DNA of 64,000 nt from Solwaraspora sp. WMMD791 (GCF_029581195.1 NZ_CP120737.1:2604001-2668000), one strand, 5' to 3'; shown: positions 34,640 to 45,544, counted from the stretch's first letter. Made by a program: numbers and translations. Notes: generated by a model from the letters alone, not told the origin.

Positions 34640-34870
34640 TCAGCTGCGCCGGAACTGGTAGTTGCGCCCCTTTCCGGAGCGCTGACCCCGGCCGGCGAGC
34701 CGGTCCGGGCGGGCACCCTTGGCCTGCGGGCCAAAGCCCGGCGCGACGGCCCGGGCGGGGTGCCGAACCTCGACGGGCAGGGCGACCTCGGGCAGGGCGA
34801 GTCCATCCGGGGTGGCGTCGGGCACGGTGAACCCGGGCGTCGTCGTGTCTCGTTCTGGTCGTTGCGCCAT
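34640..34870 (-). CDS. Small basic protein, unknown function
   Basis: 76 residues from an ATG at 34870 that follows AGGAGG at nine bases, a strong ribosome site, and it ends in its own terminator. The sequence is MAQRPERDTTTPGFTVPDAT, then a middle of short hydrophobic/Pro elements (LALPEVALPVEVRHPARAV), and a basic tail GQRSGKGRNYQFRRS. The first half is Pro-rich and unlikely to fold alone. No family recognised. Real by its signals, not by similarity. Confidence 0.65.
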   Translation of the reverse strand: MAQRPERDTTTPGFTVPDATPDGLALPEVALPVEVRHPARAVAPGFGPQAKGARPDRLAGRGQRSGKGRNYQFRRS

Positions 34871-35161
34871 GTGAGAGAACCTCCTGGCTGCGAACCGCCA
34901 CGCGAACCCGCGGCGGTGACGGGTGAGATGCGGTAGGCGGGCGCCGCAGCCACCGACGAGGTCCACGACGGCGGGACCAGAAAGCCGGAGAACACCGTGA
35001 CGCCCGCAGTGCCGACCGGCGGCGGGAACCCGCGCGGCACGGATCGACGGCGACCGTCGGGCGGTCGCGGCACTGCGAAAGTGGGCGTCAGAAGCGCATG
35101 ACCGTCACGCTAACGGTTGCGTTCCCCCGGCGCACCCGGATTTCCCGACGGCAGGGCGGCT

Positions 35162-35246
35162 CAGCCCTGCGGCGCGATCAGCCCTGCGGCGCGATCAGCC
35201 CTGCGGCGCGATCAGCCCTGCGGCGCGATCAGCCCTGCGGCGCGAC
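35162..35246. repeat. Five tandem copies of a 17-bp unit at the uppS 3' end
   Basis: CAGCCCTGCGGCGCGAT repeats at 35162, 35179, 35196, 35213 and 35230 (the last with a final C). The copy nearest uppS encodes its last residues (VAPQG) and stop; the other four lie beyond it. Since 17 is not a multiple of three, the TGA inside each unit falls in a different frame each time. The surrounding gap 34871-35228 holds nothing else I can support. Confidence 0.95.
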
Positions 35247-36035
35247 CGGGTTGGGCAGCGCCCCGCCGAACCGGCGGTCCCGCTGCGCGTACAGCTCGCA
35301 GGCGTACCACAGGTGCCGGCGGTCGAAGTCCGGCCAGAGCGTGTCCAGGAAGACCAGCTCGGCGTAGGCCGACTGCCAGAGCATGAAGTTCGACGTCCGC
35401 TGCTCCCCGGACGGCCGTAGGAACAGATCCACCTCCGGCACCTCGGGGTGGTAGAGGTAGCGGGCCAGCATCTTCTCGTTGACCCGGGCCGGGTCGACCT
35501 TGCCGGCCGCCACGTCCCGGGCGATCGCCGCCGCGGCGTCGGCGATCTCGGCCTGCCCGCCGTAGTTCACGCAGAACTGCAGCGTGAGTGTGCTGTTGTG
35601 GCGGGACATCTCCTCGGCGGTCTGCAGTTCGGAGATCACGCTCTTCCACAGCCGGCCGGCCCGCCCGGACCACACCACCCGTACCCCGAGGTCGACCAAC
35701 TGGTCGCGGCGGCGGCGGATGACGTCCCGGTTGAAGCCCATCAGGAACCGGACCTCGTCGGGTGAACGCCGCCAGTTCTCCGTCGAGAAGGCGTACGCCG
35801 ACAGGTACGGGATCCCCAGCTCGATCGCACCTTCGACAGTGTCGAACAGTGAATACTCGCCCTGCTCGTGCCCCTTGGTCCGGGGCAGACCGCGGTCCTT
35901 GGCCCACCGCCCGTTGCCGTCCATGACGATCGCCACGTGGTCGGGCAACGCCTGCTTCGGCAACGCCGGTGGCCGGGCACCGGACGGGTGCGGAGTCGGT
36001 GCCACCGGCGGGCGCAGGCCCCTGCCCTTGGTCAT
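35229..36035 (-). CDS. uppS: Undecaprenyl/decaprenyl diphosphate synthase (cis-prenyltransferase)
   Basis: Builds the C50-C55 polyprenyl diphosphate carrier for cell-wall synthesis. 268 residues from an ATG two bases after the recO stop. Landmarks are [14 protein letters not shown] (catalytic Asp39), [24 protein letters not shown] and the C-terminal [16 protein letters not shown] with [14 protein letters not shown]. The first 30 residues are Pro-rich and variable. The stop lies in the first unit of a 17-bp tandem repeat. Gene order recO-uppS matches M. tuberculosis Rv2362c-Rv2361c. Confidence 0.96.
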   Translation of the reverse strand: MTKGRGLRPPVAPTPHPSGARPPALPKQALPDHVAIVMDGNGRWAKDRGLPRTKGHEQGEYSLFDTVEGAIELGIPYLSAYAFSTENWRRSPDEVRFLMGFNRDVIRRRRDQLVDLGVRVVWSGRAGRLWKSVISELQTAEEMSRHNSTLTLQFCVNYGGQAEIADAAAAIARDVAAGKVDPARVNEKMLARYLYHPEVPEVDLFLRPSGEQRTSNFMLWQSAYAELVFLDTLWPDFDRRHLWYACELYAQRDRRFGGALPNPVAPQG

Positions 36036-36037
36036 GA

Positions 36038-36808
36038 TCAGTCTCCTGGGGAACGGTCGACCAGCGGCAGCGAGCGTAACCCGCGCTCCAGATGCCACTG
36101 CAGGTGCGCCGCCACCAGCCCGCTGCACTCCCGGCGGGCGGCTGGCTCCGAGGCATCGGCCACCTGCCAGTCGCCGGTGGCCAGGGCCGCCATCAGGTCG
36201 ATGGTGGCCGGGGCCGGATGGGCCGCGCCGGGTGGTCGGCAGTCCGGGCAGACACACCCCCCGGCCGGTACGGAGAACGCCCGGTGCCGCCCCCGGTTGC
36301 CGCACACGGCACACTCGACCAGCGCCGGCGCCCAGCCGGCGAACGCCATCCCGCGCAGCAGGTACGCGTCGAGCACCAGGGTGCCGGCGTGGCTGCCGTC
36401 AGCGAGGGCCCGCAGCGCGCCGAGGGTCAGCTGGAACAGTTGCAGGGACGGTTCCCGCTCCACCGGGGTGAGCCGCTCGGCGGTCTCGGCGATCGCACTG
36501 GCCGCCGTGTAGCGCGGATAGTCGCCGAGGAACCGTTTGCCGTACAGGTGCAGTCCCTCGACCTGGCTGACCGTGTGCAGGGAACTGCCGCCGCCGTCCG
36601 GGTTGCCGGCGAGCTGCAGGTCGACGTGGCCGAACGGCTCCAGCCGGGCACCGAACCGTGAGGTGGTTCGGCGTACCCCCCGGGCCACCGCCCGCAGGCG
36701 GCCGTGCCGGCGGGTCAGCAGGGTGATGATCCGGTCGGATTCGCCCAGTTTCTGCACCCGCAGCACCACCGCGTCGTCGCGGTAGAGCTGGCGGCGGTAT
36801 CCGGGCAC
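36038..36808 (-). CDS. recO: DNA repair protein RecO
   Basis: Loads RecA with RecR during recombinational repair. 256 residues from a GTG. The OB-fold N-terminus shows [20 protein letters not shown] and [17 protein letters not shown]; the C-terminal helical domain carries four Cys ([11 protein letters not shown] and GGCVCPDC), as in zinc-binding RecO proteins. Directly followed by uppS, two bases later. The gene faces away from the DUF4097 lipoprotein gene. Confidence 0.94.
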   Translation of the reverse strand: MPGYRRQLYRDDAVVLRVQKLGESDRIITLLTRRHGRLRAVARGVRRTTSRFGARLEPFGHVDLQLAGNPDGGGSSLHTVSQVEGLHLYGKRFLGDYPRYTAASAIAETAERLTPVEREPSLQLFQLTLGALRALADGSHAGTLVLDAYLLRGMAFAGWAPALVECAVCGNRGRHRAFSVPAGGCVCPDCRPPGAAHPAPATIDLMAALATGDWQVADASEPAARRECSGLVAAHLQWHLERGLRSLPLVDRSPGD

Positions 36809-36908
36809 CCGACGATTCTCCCGGACCGGCGACCCTGACCCGATCTCAGGGTCGAGATCCGGGGCCGGTCGGTGACCGTGCCGGATGCGCCCGGCCCGAC
36901 GGCGACCG

Positions 36909-36914
36909 TACCGT
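36909..36914 (+). promoter_or_regulatory. -10 element for a leaderless lipoprotein gene
   Basis: TACCGT ends 7 nt before the ATG at 36922; there is no ribosome-binding site. Confidence 0.5.
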
Positions 36915-36921
36915 CTGGCGC

Positions 36922-37716
36922 ATGCTTCTCCCCCGTACCGTACGCCGCCGTACCACCGCCGCCGTGCTCGCGACGACGCTGATCGCCGCCGTGGCCGGCT
37001 GCGCCCCGATCGGCGAACGACGGCTGGACTTCCGCCACACGGAAACCGTCGAGATCACCGAGATCGCCATCGTCTCGCCCGGCTCCGGCGACGTGGTCGT
37101 GCGGACCCGCCCCGGGGACACCGTGGAGATCCGCCGGACGGTGCGGTACCAGCGCACCGAGCCGGGGGCGACGTACCGGATCGACGGCACCGTGCTGGAG
37201 CTCGACACCGGCTGCGGCTGGCGGTGCGGGGTGTCGTACGACATCGACGCCCCGCCGGGCGTGTCGGTGCGCGGCGAGAACGGCTCCGGCCAGGTGATGC
37301 TCTTCGACGTAACGTCGGTGTCGGTGTCGGTGGGCTCCGGTGCGGTCACGGTCGACGGGGCCACCGGTGACGTGACCGCGCAGAGCGGCTCCGGTGGCAT
37401 CACGGTGAGCCGGGCCGCCGGGCCGGTCACGGTGACCACGGGTTCCGGCTCGATCGAGGGCCGCGACCTCGGCGGCGGCGGGGTGATGGCGACGGCCGGA
37501 TCGGGCAGCGTGACCCTGTCGCTGACCGACCCGGGTCCGGTCCGGGCCGAGGCCGCCAGTGGGTCGGTGCACGTCACCGTCCCGCCCGGTAGTTACCAGG
37601 TGCGCACCGAGACCGGCTCCGGCACCGCCGACGTGGAGATCCCGGACACCGCCGACGGCGAGCATCTCATCGATGCCCGCACCGGCAGCGGAAGCATCAC
37701 CATCGACCAACGGTGA
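36922..37716 (+). CDS. DUF4097-type beta-helix lipoprotein
   Basis: 264 residues: signal peptide MLLPRTVRRRTTAAVLATTL ending in the lipobox VAGC, then a repetitive beta-rich domain. Short turns with the pattern SGSG or GSG recur about every 18-20 residues (SPGSGDVVV, ENGSGQVML, GSGAVTV, QSGSGGITV, TGSGSIEG, AGSGSVTL, ASGSVHV, TGSGTADV, TGSGSITI), building a putative adhesin-like parallel beta-helix. Located on the outer face of the membrane. Function unknown. Divergent from recO. Confidence 0.85.
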   Translation: MLLPRTVRRRTTAAVLATTLIAAVAGCAPIGERRLDFRHTETVEITEIAIVSPGSGDVVVRTRPGDTVEIRRTVRYQRTEPGATYRIDGTVLELDTGCGWRCGVSYDIDAPPGVSVRGENGSGQVMLFDVTSVSVSVGSGAVTVDGATGDVTAQSGSGGITVSRAAGPVTVTTGSGSIEGRDLGGGGVMATAGSGSVTLSLTDPGPVRAEAASGSVHVTVPPGSYQVRTETGSGTADVEIPDTADGEHLIDARTGSGSITIDQR

Positions 37717-37764
37717 CGCCGCGGGCGGCTGCGGCATCGCCGTAGTCGCACGCCGTCGACCTGG

Positions 37765-38700
37765 TCAGAAGCCCAACTTGCGCAGCTGCCGGGGGTCGCG
37801 CTGCCAGTCCTTGGCCACCCGTACGTGCAGATCGAGGTAGACCCGGCTGTCGAGCAGCTGCTCGATCTCCCGCCGCGACCGGGTGCCGACGTCGCGCAGC
37901 CGGCTGCCACCGGCGCCGATCACGATGGCCTTCTGACTCGGTCGTTCGACGTAGATGTCGGCGAAGATCCGGATCAGCGACTCCTCGGGGATCATCTCCT
38001 CGACGATCACCGCGATCGAGTGCGGCAGCTCGTCGCGGACCCCTTCCAGAGCCGCTTCCCGGATGAGCTCCCCGATCAGCACCTGCTCGGGCTCGTCGGT
38101 GAGCATGTCGTCCGGGTACAGCCGGGGCGACGGCGGCAGATAGCGGGTCATCACGTCGACAAGCGTCTGCACCTGGTGTCCGGTGGCGGCGCTGACCGGC
38201 ACCACCTCGGCGAAGTCGCCCAGCTCGCTGACGGCCAGCAGCTGCTCGGCGAGCCGACCCCGGTCGACCAGGTCGGTCTTGGTCACCACGGCCAGCACGG
38301 TCGCCTTGAGCTCGGCGATCTCGGCGGTGATGAACCGGTCGCCCCGACCGGGCACCTCGTCGGCGGGGATGCACAGGCCGATCACGTCGACCTCGCTCCA
38401 GGTCTGCCGGACCAGGTCGTTGAGCCGCTCGCCGAGCAACGTGCGTGGCCGGTGCAGGCCGGGTGTGTCGACCAGGACCAGCTGTGACTGCGGCTGGTGC
38501 AGCACGCCCCGGATCACGTGCCGGGTGGTCTGCGGCTTGTTGGACGTGATCGCGATCTTCTGGCCGATGATCGCGTTGGTCAGCGTCGACTTGCCGGCGT
38601 TGGGCCGGCCGACGAAGCAGGCGAAGCCGGCCCGGAACGCCGGCCGAACGTCTCCAGCAGCCGCTGGCGGATCAGCGGACGCCGACCGACGGGAGGTCAC
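37765..38700 (-). CDS. era: GTPase Era
   Basis: Ribosome-assembly GTPase that binds 16S rRNA. 311 residues from a GTG overlapping the previous gene. G1 is GRPNAGKST (31-39), G3 DTPGLHRPR, G4 TKTDLV, and the effector region carries NKPQTTRHVIRGV. The KH domain at the C-terminus includes AIVIGAGGSRLRDVGTRSRR and ends DPRQLRKLGF. Last gene of the phoH-ybeY-CNNM-CDA-era series, in the order found in M. tuberculosis. Confidence 0.97.
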   Translation of the reverse strand: MTSRRSASADPPAAAGDVRPAFRAGFACFVGRPNAGKSTLTNAIIGQKIAITSNKPQTTRHVIRGVLHQPQSQLVLVDTPGLHRPRTLLGERLNDLVRQTWSEVDVIGLCIPADEVPGRGDRFITAEIAELKATVLAVVTKTDLVDRGRLAEQLLAVSELGDFAEVVPVSAATGHQVQTLVDVMTRYLPPSPRLYPDDMLTDEPEQVLIGELIREAALEGVRDELPHSIAVIVEEMIPEESLIRIFADIYVERPSQKAIVIGAGGSRLRDVGTRSRREIEQLLDSRVYLDLHVRVAKDWQRDPRQLRKLGF

Positions 38701-39080
38701 TGCAGCACCGTACCGAGCAGCGTCCCGTCCGGGGCGGCGACGTGCACGGGGGCGTCGGTGGCCAGGTCACGCACCACCGCATGCCCGGCGCCGTCCAATG
38801 TCGACGCCTCGGTGACCACGGCGGCGGCCTCCAAGCGGGTCGCGCCGGACGCCACCGCCGAGGCGACCGCCAACTGCAACGCGGTGAGGGTCAGCGACGG
38901 CAGCGCGACGTTCGCCCCGGCGTACGTCCGGCCGTCCTGGTCGCGTACCGCCGCGCCTTCGGCGGCGCCGATCCGGGCCCGCGCACTGCGGGCCAGAACG
39001 ACGAGCTTGGCGTCCTCGTCGCTGATCGACGGCGCGGCCTGCGACCCGGTCGGGGCGCTCGGCGACTCAGGCATCGGCAT
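38697..39080 (-). CDS. Cytidine-deaminase-like protein lacking the catalytic residues
   Basis: 127 residues with the fold signature of small cytidine deaminases ([50 protein letters not shown]). The active-site Cys/His-Ala-Glu is replaced by a TLTALQ stretch and the PCGxC zinc motif is missing; the protein has no Cys at all. It is therefore a pseudoenzyme by sequence. A similar gene sits between era and the CorC-type gene in other actinobacteria, which suggests a retained structural role. Start overlaps the upstream gene by 14 bp; an inner ATG at 39074 is possible. Confidence 0.85.
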   Translation of the reverse strand: MPMPESPSAPTGSQAAPSISDEDAKLVVLARSARARIGAAEGAAVRDQDGRTYAGANVALPSLTLTALQLAVASAVASGATRLEAAAVVTEASTLDGAGHAVVRDLATDAPVHVAAPDGTLLGTVLQ

Positions 39081-40500
39081 GCTGCCTTTCCTCGGTACGG
39101 ATCGATTCGTCGGTACGGTGGTCGTCGCGCCCGGCCGACGGCGAGCCGCCGGCTCGCCGGTCCGCCACCGGCTCGTCGTCGGCGGCGGCGACCCGGGTCA
39201 CCAGGACCGTGTCGACCCGGTTGCGGCGGCCGGTGGTGCCTTCGGCGATCAGTTGGAGACCAGCGACGGTGATCTGCGCCCCGGGGATCGGCACCCGGCC
39301 GAGCACGTGGGCCATCAGCCCACCGACCGTCTCCACCTCGTCGTCGGTGACGTCGGCGTCGAACAGCTCACCGAGGTCCTCGACCGGCAGCCGGGCGGTC
39401 ACCCGGACCCGGCCGTCGTCGAGCCGCTCGACCGGCGGCCGCTCGTCGTCGTACTCGTCGGTGATCTCACCGACGATCTCCTCCAGGATGTCCTCGATGG
39501 TCACCAGTCCGCCGGTGCCACCGTACTCGTCGACCACCACGACCATGTGGGTCCGCGCGGCCTGCATCTCGGAGAGCAGGTCGTCGACGGGTTTCGACTC
39601 GGGGACGAAGGTCGCCGGGCGCATCAGCTCGACCACCGGCAGCTCGTCGCCGTCGGAGCCGGCGGACTGGGCCCGGCGGACGACGTCCTTGAGGTAGATG
39701 ATGCCGAGTACGTCGTCGACGTTGTCACCGATCACCGGGATCCGGGAGAAGCCGGAGCGCAGGAACAGCGCCAGCGCCTGTCGCAGGGTCTTGTGCCGTT
39801 CGATCCACACCATCTCGGTACGCGGCACCATCACCTCGCGGGCGATGGTGTCGCCGAGCGCGAAGACGGAGTGGATCATCTGCCGCTCGCCATGCTCGAC
39901 GACGCCGCGCTGCTCAGCCAGGTCGACCAGCTCACGCAGCTCGATCTGGGTGGCGAACGGTCCCTCCCGGAAGCCCTTGCCCGGGGTCACCGCGTTGCCG
40001 ATCAGGATCAGCAGCGACGCCAGCGGGTTCAGCGCCCGCCCCAGCCCGCGCACCAACGGTGCGGTCGCCCGAGCCACCGCGAACGCGTGCTGGCGGCCGA
40101 TCGTGCGCGGGCCGACGCCGACGACGACGAAACTGACCACGGTCATCGCGCCCGCGGTCACCAGCGCGGCCGTCCAGCCGGCGCCGAAGGTGTCGACGGC
40201 GACGAGGGCGACCAGGGTGGTGGCGGTCAGCTCACAGAGCAGCCGCAGCAACAACAGCAGGTTGACGTGGCGGACGGCGTCGGCCGCGACCAGTTGCAGG
40301 GCGCGGGCGCTACGGCTACCGTCCCGGGCCATTTCGGCCGCCCGGGCCGGCGAGACGACGACCAGCGCCGCCTCGGTCATCGCGATGATCCCGGCCAGTA
40401 CCACCAGGCCGGCAGCGAAGATCAGCAGTTGCAGGTCCGGCAGCCCCGCGGCGCCGGCCGTGGCGGCCAGCGGGGTGCCGGACATATGGCCTGGGTTCAC
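39067..40500 (-). CDS. CNNM/CorC-family membrane protein with CBS pair
   Basis: 477 residues from a GTG that overlaps the ybeY stop. N-terminal DUF21 domain with three to four helices ([22 protein letters not shown] onward), then a linker helix ([20 protein letters not shown]), two CBS domains ([35 protein letters not shown]) and a CorC_HlyC domain ([18 protein letters not shown]). Such proteins act in magnesium efflux or ion homeostasis; older hemolysin names are misleading. The last 40 residues are a charged disordered tail. Confidence 0.92.
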   Translation of the reverse strand: MNPGHMSGTPLAATAGAAGLPDLQLLIFAAGLVVLAGIIAMTEAALVVVSPARAAEMARDGSRSARALQLVAADAVRHVNLLLLLRLLCELTATTLVALVAVDTFGAGWTAALVTAGAMTVVSFVVVGVGPRTIGRQHAFAVARATAPLVRGLGRALNPLASLLILIGNAVTPGKGFREGPFATQIELRELVDLAEQRGVVEHGERQMIHSVFALGDTIAREVMVPRTEMVWIERHKTLRQALALFLRSGFSRIPVIGDNVDDVLGIIYLKDVVRRAQSAGSDGDELPVVELMRPATFVPESKPVDDLLSEMQAARTHMVVVVDEYGGTGGLVTIEDILEEIVGEITDEYDDERPPVERLDDGRVRVTARLPVEDLGELFDADVTDDEVETVGGLMAHVLGRVPIPGAQITVAGLQLIAEGTTGRRNRVDTVLVTRVAAADDEPVADRRAGGSPSAGRDDHRTDESIRTEERQHADA

Positions 40501-40964
40501 TTGGCCCGGGCTTCCTTCCAGCTGTAGAGCAGGCGAGCCTGCAGGTCGAACATCTCGCGTTCCTCGTCCGGCTCGGCGTGGTCGTAGCCGAGCAGATGCA
40601 GGACGCCGTGCACGGTGAGCAGGTGCAGCTCGTCGGCGGCGGCGTGGCCGGCGGCGGCGGCCTGCTTGGCGGCCACCTCGGGGCAGAGCACGATGTCGCC
40701 GAGCAGGCCGGGTTCACCCGGGCTGGACTCGCCCGGCCCGTGGTCGACACTGCCCTCGTCCATCGGGAACGCCAACACGTCGGTCGGCCCGTCGCCACCC
40801 ATCCAACGGTGGTTGAGCTCGGCCATGTAGTCGTGGTCGACGAGCAGCAACGACAGCTCCGCGAGCGGGTTGACGCCCATTTCGTCCAGCGCGTGGCGGG
40901 CCACGGCGAGCACCGCGTCGGTGTCGACCTCGACCCCGGACTCGTTGGCGATCTCGATGGACAT
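40497..40964 (-). CDS. ybeY: Endoribonuclease YbeY
   Basis: Processes the 3' end of 16S rRNA and takes part in ribosome quality control. 155 residues with the zinc-binding [11 protein letters not shown] motif (His119, His123, His129) and an upstream [10 protein letters not shown] strand. Start ATG at 40964, 15 bp after the phoH stop. Overlaps the CNNM gene by four bases. The phoH-ybeY order is conserved across bacteria. Confidence 0.96.
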   Translation of the reverse strand: MSIEIANESGVEVDTDAVLAVARHALDEMGVNPLAELSLLLVDHDYMAELNHRWMGGDGPTDVLAFPMDEGSVDHGPGESSPGEPGLLGDIVLCPEVAAKQAAAAGHAAADELHLLTVHGVLHLLGYDHAEPDEEREMFDLQARLLYSWKEARAK

Positions 40965-40979
40965 GTCTCTCCCGAAGCT

Positions 40980-42038
<1,059 letters not shown>

Positions 42039-42103
42039 GGGTCGGCCTGAGGGCCTTTCGCACCTGCTTCCATCTCAGCGCCCCGGCCCTGAGCGGCCGT
42101 GGC

Positions 42104-42132
42104 GAGCGGATTGTTCCCTATCGTATCCGCTC
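42104..42132 (-). promoter_or_regulatory. Inverted repeat upstream of phoH (candidate operator)
   Basis: GAGCGGAT (42104-42111) and ATCCGCTC (42125-42132) are perfect 8-bp arms spaced by 13 bp, placing their centres 21 bp (two helical turns) apart. The spacer is AT-richer and probably overlaps the phoH promoter. No known regulator motif matches it. Confidence 0.45.
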
Positions 42133-42180
42133 AACGTCGGACGCACCGTGTCCATTTCCACGCCGTCGTCGCCGGGTCGG

Positions 42181-42531
42181 TCACCGCGACACCATCGGGC
42201 CCAGCGGGGCGCCGCCGAGCACGTGGGCGTGCACGTGGAAGACCTCCTGGCCGGCGTACCGCCCGGTGTTGAAGATCAGCCGGAAGCCGTCCGCGAGCAG
42301 CCCTTCGGCCTCGGCCACGGCGGCGGCGGTGGCCAGCACCTCGGCCGCCACCGCCGGGTCGGCGGCCGCCAACGCGGCGACGTCCGGATGGTGCTGCTTC
42401 GGGATGACCAGCAGGTGACCGGGTGCCTGCGGGTGCAAATCCCGGAACGCGACGGTGTTGCGGCCGGCGTACACCAGCGGAGTCGGCAGGTCGCCCGAGG
42501 CGATCCGGCAAAAGACACAGTTGTCACTCAC
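42181..42531 (-). CDS. HIT-family nucleotide hydrolase/transferase
   Basis: 116 residues from a GTG at 42531. CVFCRIASGDLPTPLVY begins the histidine-triad fold and the HIT motif is HVHAHVLGG near residue 100. It likely hydrolyses AMP-lysine or adenosine phosphoramidates. The Cys-x2-Cys of CVFC suggests a metal site, as in HinT-like homologues. It lies 19 bp downstream of rsmE on the same strand. Confidence 0.93.
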   Translation of the reverse strand: MSDNCVFCRIASGDLPTPLVYAGRNTVAFRDLHPQAPGHLLVIPKQHHPDVAALAAADPAVAAEVLATAAAVAEAEGLLADGFRLIFNTGRYAGQEVFHVHAHVLGGAPLGPMVSR

Positions 42532-42550
42532 GTCACGGATGGTAGCGGCT

Positions 42551-43294
42551 TCACCAGCGGCCGAGCCGCGCGGAGAGGACGGCCAACGCCGCGACACCCG
42601 CCGTGGAGGTCCGCAGCACCTGCGGGCCCAGCCGGACCGCCTCGGCACCGCACGCGGCGAAGGCGGCCAACTCGGCGTCGTCCACCCCGCCCTCCGGGCC
42701 CACCACGAGCACGACGGTGCCGGTGGCCGGCAGGTCGACCCCGGTCAACGGGCGTTGCGCCGACTCGTGCAGCACGAACGCGGCGTCGGCACCCGCCAGC
42801 CGGTCGGCCACCGCGCCGGTGGACTCCGCCGGACGGTCGTCCGTGCCGCCGATGTCGGGCAGCCAGGGCCGGCGGGCCTGCTTCGCCGCTTCCCGGGCGG
42901 TGCTCACCCACCGCTGCCGGGACCGGGCCCCCCGCTCGTCGCGCCAGCGGGTCACCGACCGGGCCGCCGCCCACGGGACGATCTCGTCCACCCCGACCTC
43001 GGTCATCGCCTGCACCGCCAGCTCGCCACGGTCACCTTTGGCGACGCCCTGCACGACCACCAGCCGGGGGTCGGCGGGGGGTGTGTGGCGGGTGTCAAGC
43101 ACCCGAAGGTCCAGGCTGTGCCGGCCGGCGACCGTCACTTCGGCGTACGCGGTGCCACCGCGCCCGTCGGCAAGCAGCAGCTGCTGCCCGGCCTGCAGCC
43201 GGGTGACGGTCGCGGCGTGCCGGCCCTCGACGCCGCCGAGGGTGTACGTCGGGCCGTCAGGCAGCCGGTCGACGAGAAACAGCGGTGCACTCAC
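42551..43294 (-). CDS. rsmE: 16S rRNA m3U1498 methyltransferase
   Basis: 247 residues from a GTG. N-terminal PUA-like part with VEGRHAATVTRLQAGQQLLL; C-terminal SPOUT domain with the knot motifs VLVVGPEGGVDDAELAAF and VRLGPQVLRTSTAGVAAL, which bind S-adenosylmethionine. Also shows VQGVAKGDRGELAVQAMTEV, typical of RsmE. Position between HIT and dnaJ follows the actinobacterial order (M. tuberculosis Rv2372c-Rv2373c). Confidence 0.96.
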   Translation of the reverse strand: MSAPLFLVDRLPDGPTYTLGGVEGRHAATVTRLQAGQQLLLADGRGGTAYAEVTVAGRHSLDLRVLDTRHTPPADPRLVVVQGVAKGDRGELAVQAMTEVGVDEIVPWAAARSVTRWRDERGARSRQRWVSTAREAAKQARRPWLPDIGGTDDRPAESTGAVADRLAGADAAFVLHESAQRPLTGVDLPATGTVVLVVGPEGGVDDAELAAFAACGAEAVRLGPQVLRTSTAGVAALAVLSARLGRW

Positions 43295-43318
43295 CTCGCG
43301 CCCGGCCCCGGCCGCCGG

Positions 43319-44452
43319 TCAGCCGTGGCCGTTGAAGGCGTCGCGCATCCGGGAGAAGAAGCCGCCCTGCTTGGTCAGCTCGGCGACCTCCTCGCCCCGC
43401 GCCTTGGCGAACTCGCGCAGGGTGCGCTCCTGTTCGGCGTCGAGCTTGGTCGGAGTCCGCACGTCGAGGTGGACGTACAGGTCACCGCGCCCGGTGCCGC
43501 GCAGGTGGGGCACCCCCCGACCACGCAGCCGCAGGGTCGCGCCGGGCTGGGTGCCGGGCTTGACGTCCACCGGCTCGTCGCTGTCCAGCGTCCGGATCGT
43601 CAGCCGGGTGCCCAGCGCGGCGGCGGTCATCGGTACGGTGACCCGGCAGTGCAGGTCGTCGCCCTTGCGGGAGTAGACGTCGTGCGGCCGCTCGTGGATC
43701 TCGACGTAGAGGTCACCGGCGGTGCCGCCGCCCGGACCGACCTCGCCCTGCTGGGCCAGGCGGATCCGCATGCCGTCCTCCACCCCGGCCGGGATCTTGA
43801 CGGTGAGCGACCGCCGGGTACGGACCCGGCCGTCCCCGGCGCAGGTCGGGCAGGGATGCGGGATCACCGTGCCGTAGCCCTGGCAGGCCACGCAGGGCTT
43901 GGAGGAGACCACCTGGCCGAGGAAGGTGCGCTGGACGGACTGGACCTCGCCGCGCCCCCCGCAGGCCTCACAGGTCGCCAGATGGGTGCCGGCCGCCGTA
44001 CCGGCCCCGGTGCAGGTGGTGCAGATCACCGCCGTGTCGACGGTGATCGGCGCCTCCACCCCGAAGGCGGTCTCGGTCAGGTCCAGCTCCAGGCGCAGGA
44101 TGGCGTCGGCACCGGGCCGGGTGCGCGAACGCGGCCCCCGGGAACCGGCGGCGGCCCCGAAGAAGGCGTCCATGATGTCCTGGAAGCCGACGAACGGTCC
44201 GGCACCGCCCGGGCCGCCACCAGGGCCGCCGCCGGGCGCGAGCGGGTCACCGCCGAGGTCGACGATCTGCCGTTTCTGGTCGTCGGAGAGCACCTCGTAC
44301 GCGGCGTTGATGTCCTTGAACTTGTCAGCCGCCGCCGGGTCCGGATTGACGTCCGGGTGGTACTGCCGGGCCAGCTTGCGGTAGGCCCGTTTGATGTCGT
44401 CAGCGGAGGCGTCCCGGCTCACGCCGAGAATCCCGTAATAGTCCTTGGCCAC
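43319..44452 (-). CDS. dnaJ: Chaperone DnaJ (second actinobacterial type)
   Basis: Stimulates DnaK ATPase. With a GTG start at 44452 the protein is 377 residues and begins [16 protein letters not shown], as in relatives; an ATG at 44470 adds six residues. J domain with HPD at 32-34, Gly-rich linker ([14 protein letters not shown]), then four CxxCxGxG repeats ([32 protein letters not shown]) forming two zinc centres, and two C-terminal substrate-binding domains. Encoded 69 bp after hrcA and so under HrcA/CIRCE control. Confidence 0.97.
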   Translation of the reverse strand: MAKDYYGILGVSRDASADDIKRAYRKLARQYHPDVNPDPAAADKFKDINAAYEVLSDDQKRQIVDLGGDPLAPGGGPGGGPGGAGPFVGFQDIMDAFFGAAAGSRGPRSRTRPGADAILRLELDLTETAFGVEAPITVDTAVICTTCTGAGTAAGTHLATCEACGGRGEVQSVQRTFLGQVVSSKPCVACQGYGTVIPHPCPTCAGDGRVRTRRSLTVKIPAGVEDGMRIRLAQQGEVGPGGGTAGDLYVEIHERPHDVYSRKGDDLHCRVTVPMTAAALGTRLTIRTLDSDEPVDVKPGTQPGATLRLRGRGVPHLRGTGRGDLYVHLDVRTPTKLDAEQERTLREFAKARGEEVAELTKQGGFFSRMRDAFNGHG

Positions 44453-44521
44453 TGCGTTCGGTGTCCTCATGTGTCAGTCTCGCGTGTCCAGTTCGCCGGG
44501 TCGGTTGATCCTGCTCGCCGG

Positions 44522-45544
44522 TCAGTTCTGCGCCAGCAGATCGCCGACGTAGCGTGCCACGGCGCGGACCGTGGCGATCGTGCCGGGGTAGTCCATCCGG
44601 GTCGGGCCGAGTACGCCGAGGCCACCGACGATGGTGGCACCCGGGCCGTAGCCGGTGCTGACCACTGACGCGGCCCGCAGGTTGTCGATCTCGTTCTCGT
44701 CACCGATGCGTACCCGAAGCGTGCTCGGCTCGACCTCGCCGATCAGCTTGAGCAGCACGACCTCCTCCTCCAGTGCCTCCAGTATCGGGCGCAGGGAGCC
44801 CTGGAAGTCGAGCAGTCCCCCTCTGGTCAGGTTAGCCGTCCCGGCGAGCGCCAGCCGCTCCTCGTGCCGTTCGACCAGCGTCTCCAGCAGCACGGTCGAC
44901 AGCGTCGTCATCGCCGGTCGCAGCGTCGGTGACGCCTCGTCGACGAGCGACTGGACCAGCGGCGGGGTGTCGGACAGCCGACACCCGCCGAGTTTCTCGT
45001 TGGCCAGCCGACGCAGGTCGGTCACGTCGTCGGCGTTGATCGGCGCCGGCAGCTCGACGAGGCGCTGCTCGACCCGGCCGGTGTCGACGATCAGGACGAG
45101 CATCAGCCGGGTCGTCGAGATCGGCACCAGCTCCAGGTGCCGCACGGCGGAGCGGGACAGGCTCGGGTACTGCACCACCGCCACCTGCCGGGTCAACTGG
45201 GCCAGCAACCGTACGGTCCGGTGCACGACGTCGTCGAGGTCGACCGCGCCGGCCAGGAACCGCTCGATCGCCCGCCGCTCGGCGGGGCTCAGCGGCTTCA
45301 CCCGGGACAACCGGTCGACGAACAGGCGGTAACCGCGGTCGGTCGGCACCCGGCCCGCGCTGGTGTGCGGCTGGCGGATGTAACCCTCCTCCTCCAGCAC
45401 GGCCATGTCGTTGCGGACGGTGGCCGGCGACACACCCAGCTGGTGTCGCTCGACGAGGGCCTTGCTGCCGACCGGCTCCTGGGTGGCGACGTAGTCCTCC
45501 ACGATCGCCCGGAGCACGTCGAGTTTGCGATCGTCCAGACCCAT
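44522..45544 (-). CDS. hrcA: Heat-inducible repressor HrcA
   Basis: Represses heat-shock genes by binding CIRCE; needs GroEL for activity. 340 residues from an ATG with AGGAGGTGG before it. Winged helix with [20 protein letters not shown] and [19 protein letters not shown]; then [20 protein letters not shown]. The GAF-like and dimerisation parts follow. Preceded by a perfect CIRCE element at 45633, so the hrcA-dnaJ operon is autoregulated. Confidence 0.97.
   Translation of the reverse strand: MGLDDRKLDVLRAIVEDYVATQEPVGSKALVERHQLGVSPATVRNDMAVLEEEGYIRQPHTSAGRVPTDRGYRLFVDRLSRVKPLSPAERRAIERFLAGAVDLDDVVHRTVRLLAQLTRQVAVVQYPSLSRSAVRHLELVPISTTRLMLVLIVDTGRVEQRLVELPAPINADDVTDLRRLANEKLGGCRLSDTPPLVQSLVDEASPTLRPAMTTLSTVLLETLVERHEERLALAGTANLTRGGLLDFQGSLRPILEALEEEVVLLKLIGEVEPSTLRVRIGDENEIDNLRAASVVSTGYGPGATIVGGLGVLGPTRMDYPGTIATVRAVARYVGDLLAQN

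Noticed and set aside
35162-35246. Tandem repeats considered as a CRISPR array
   Set aside because: Units are contiguous with no spacers and no cas genes are near.
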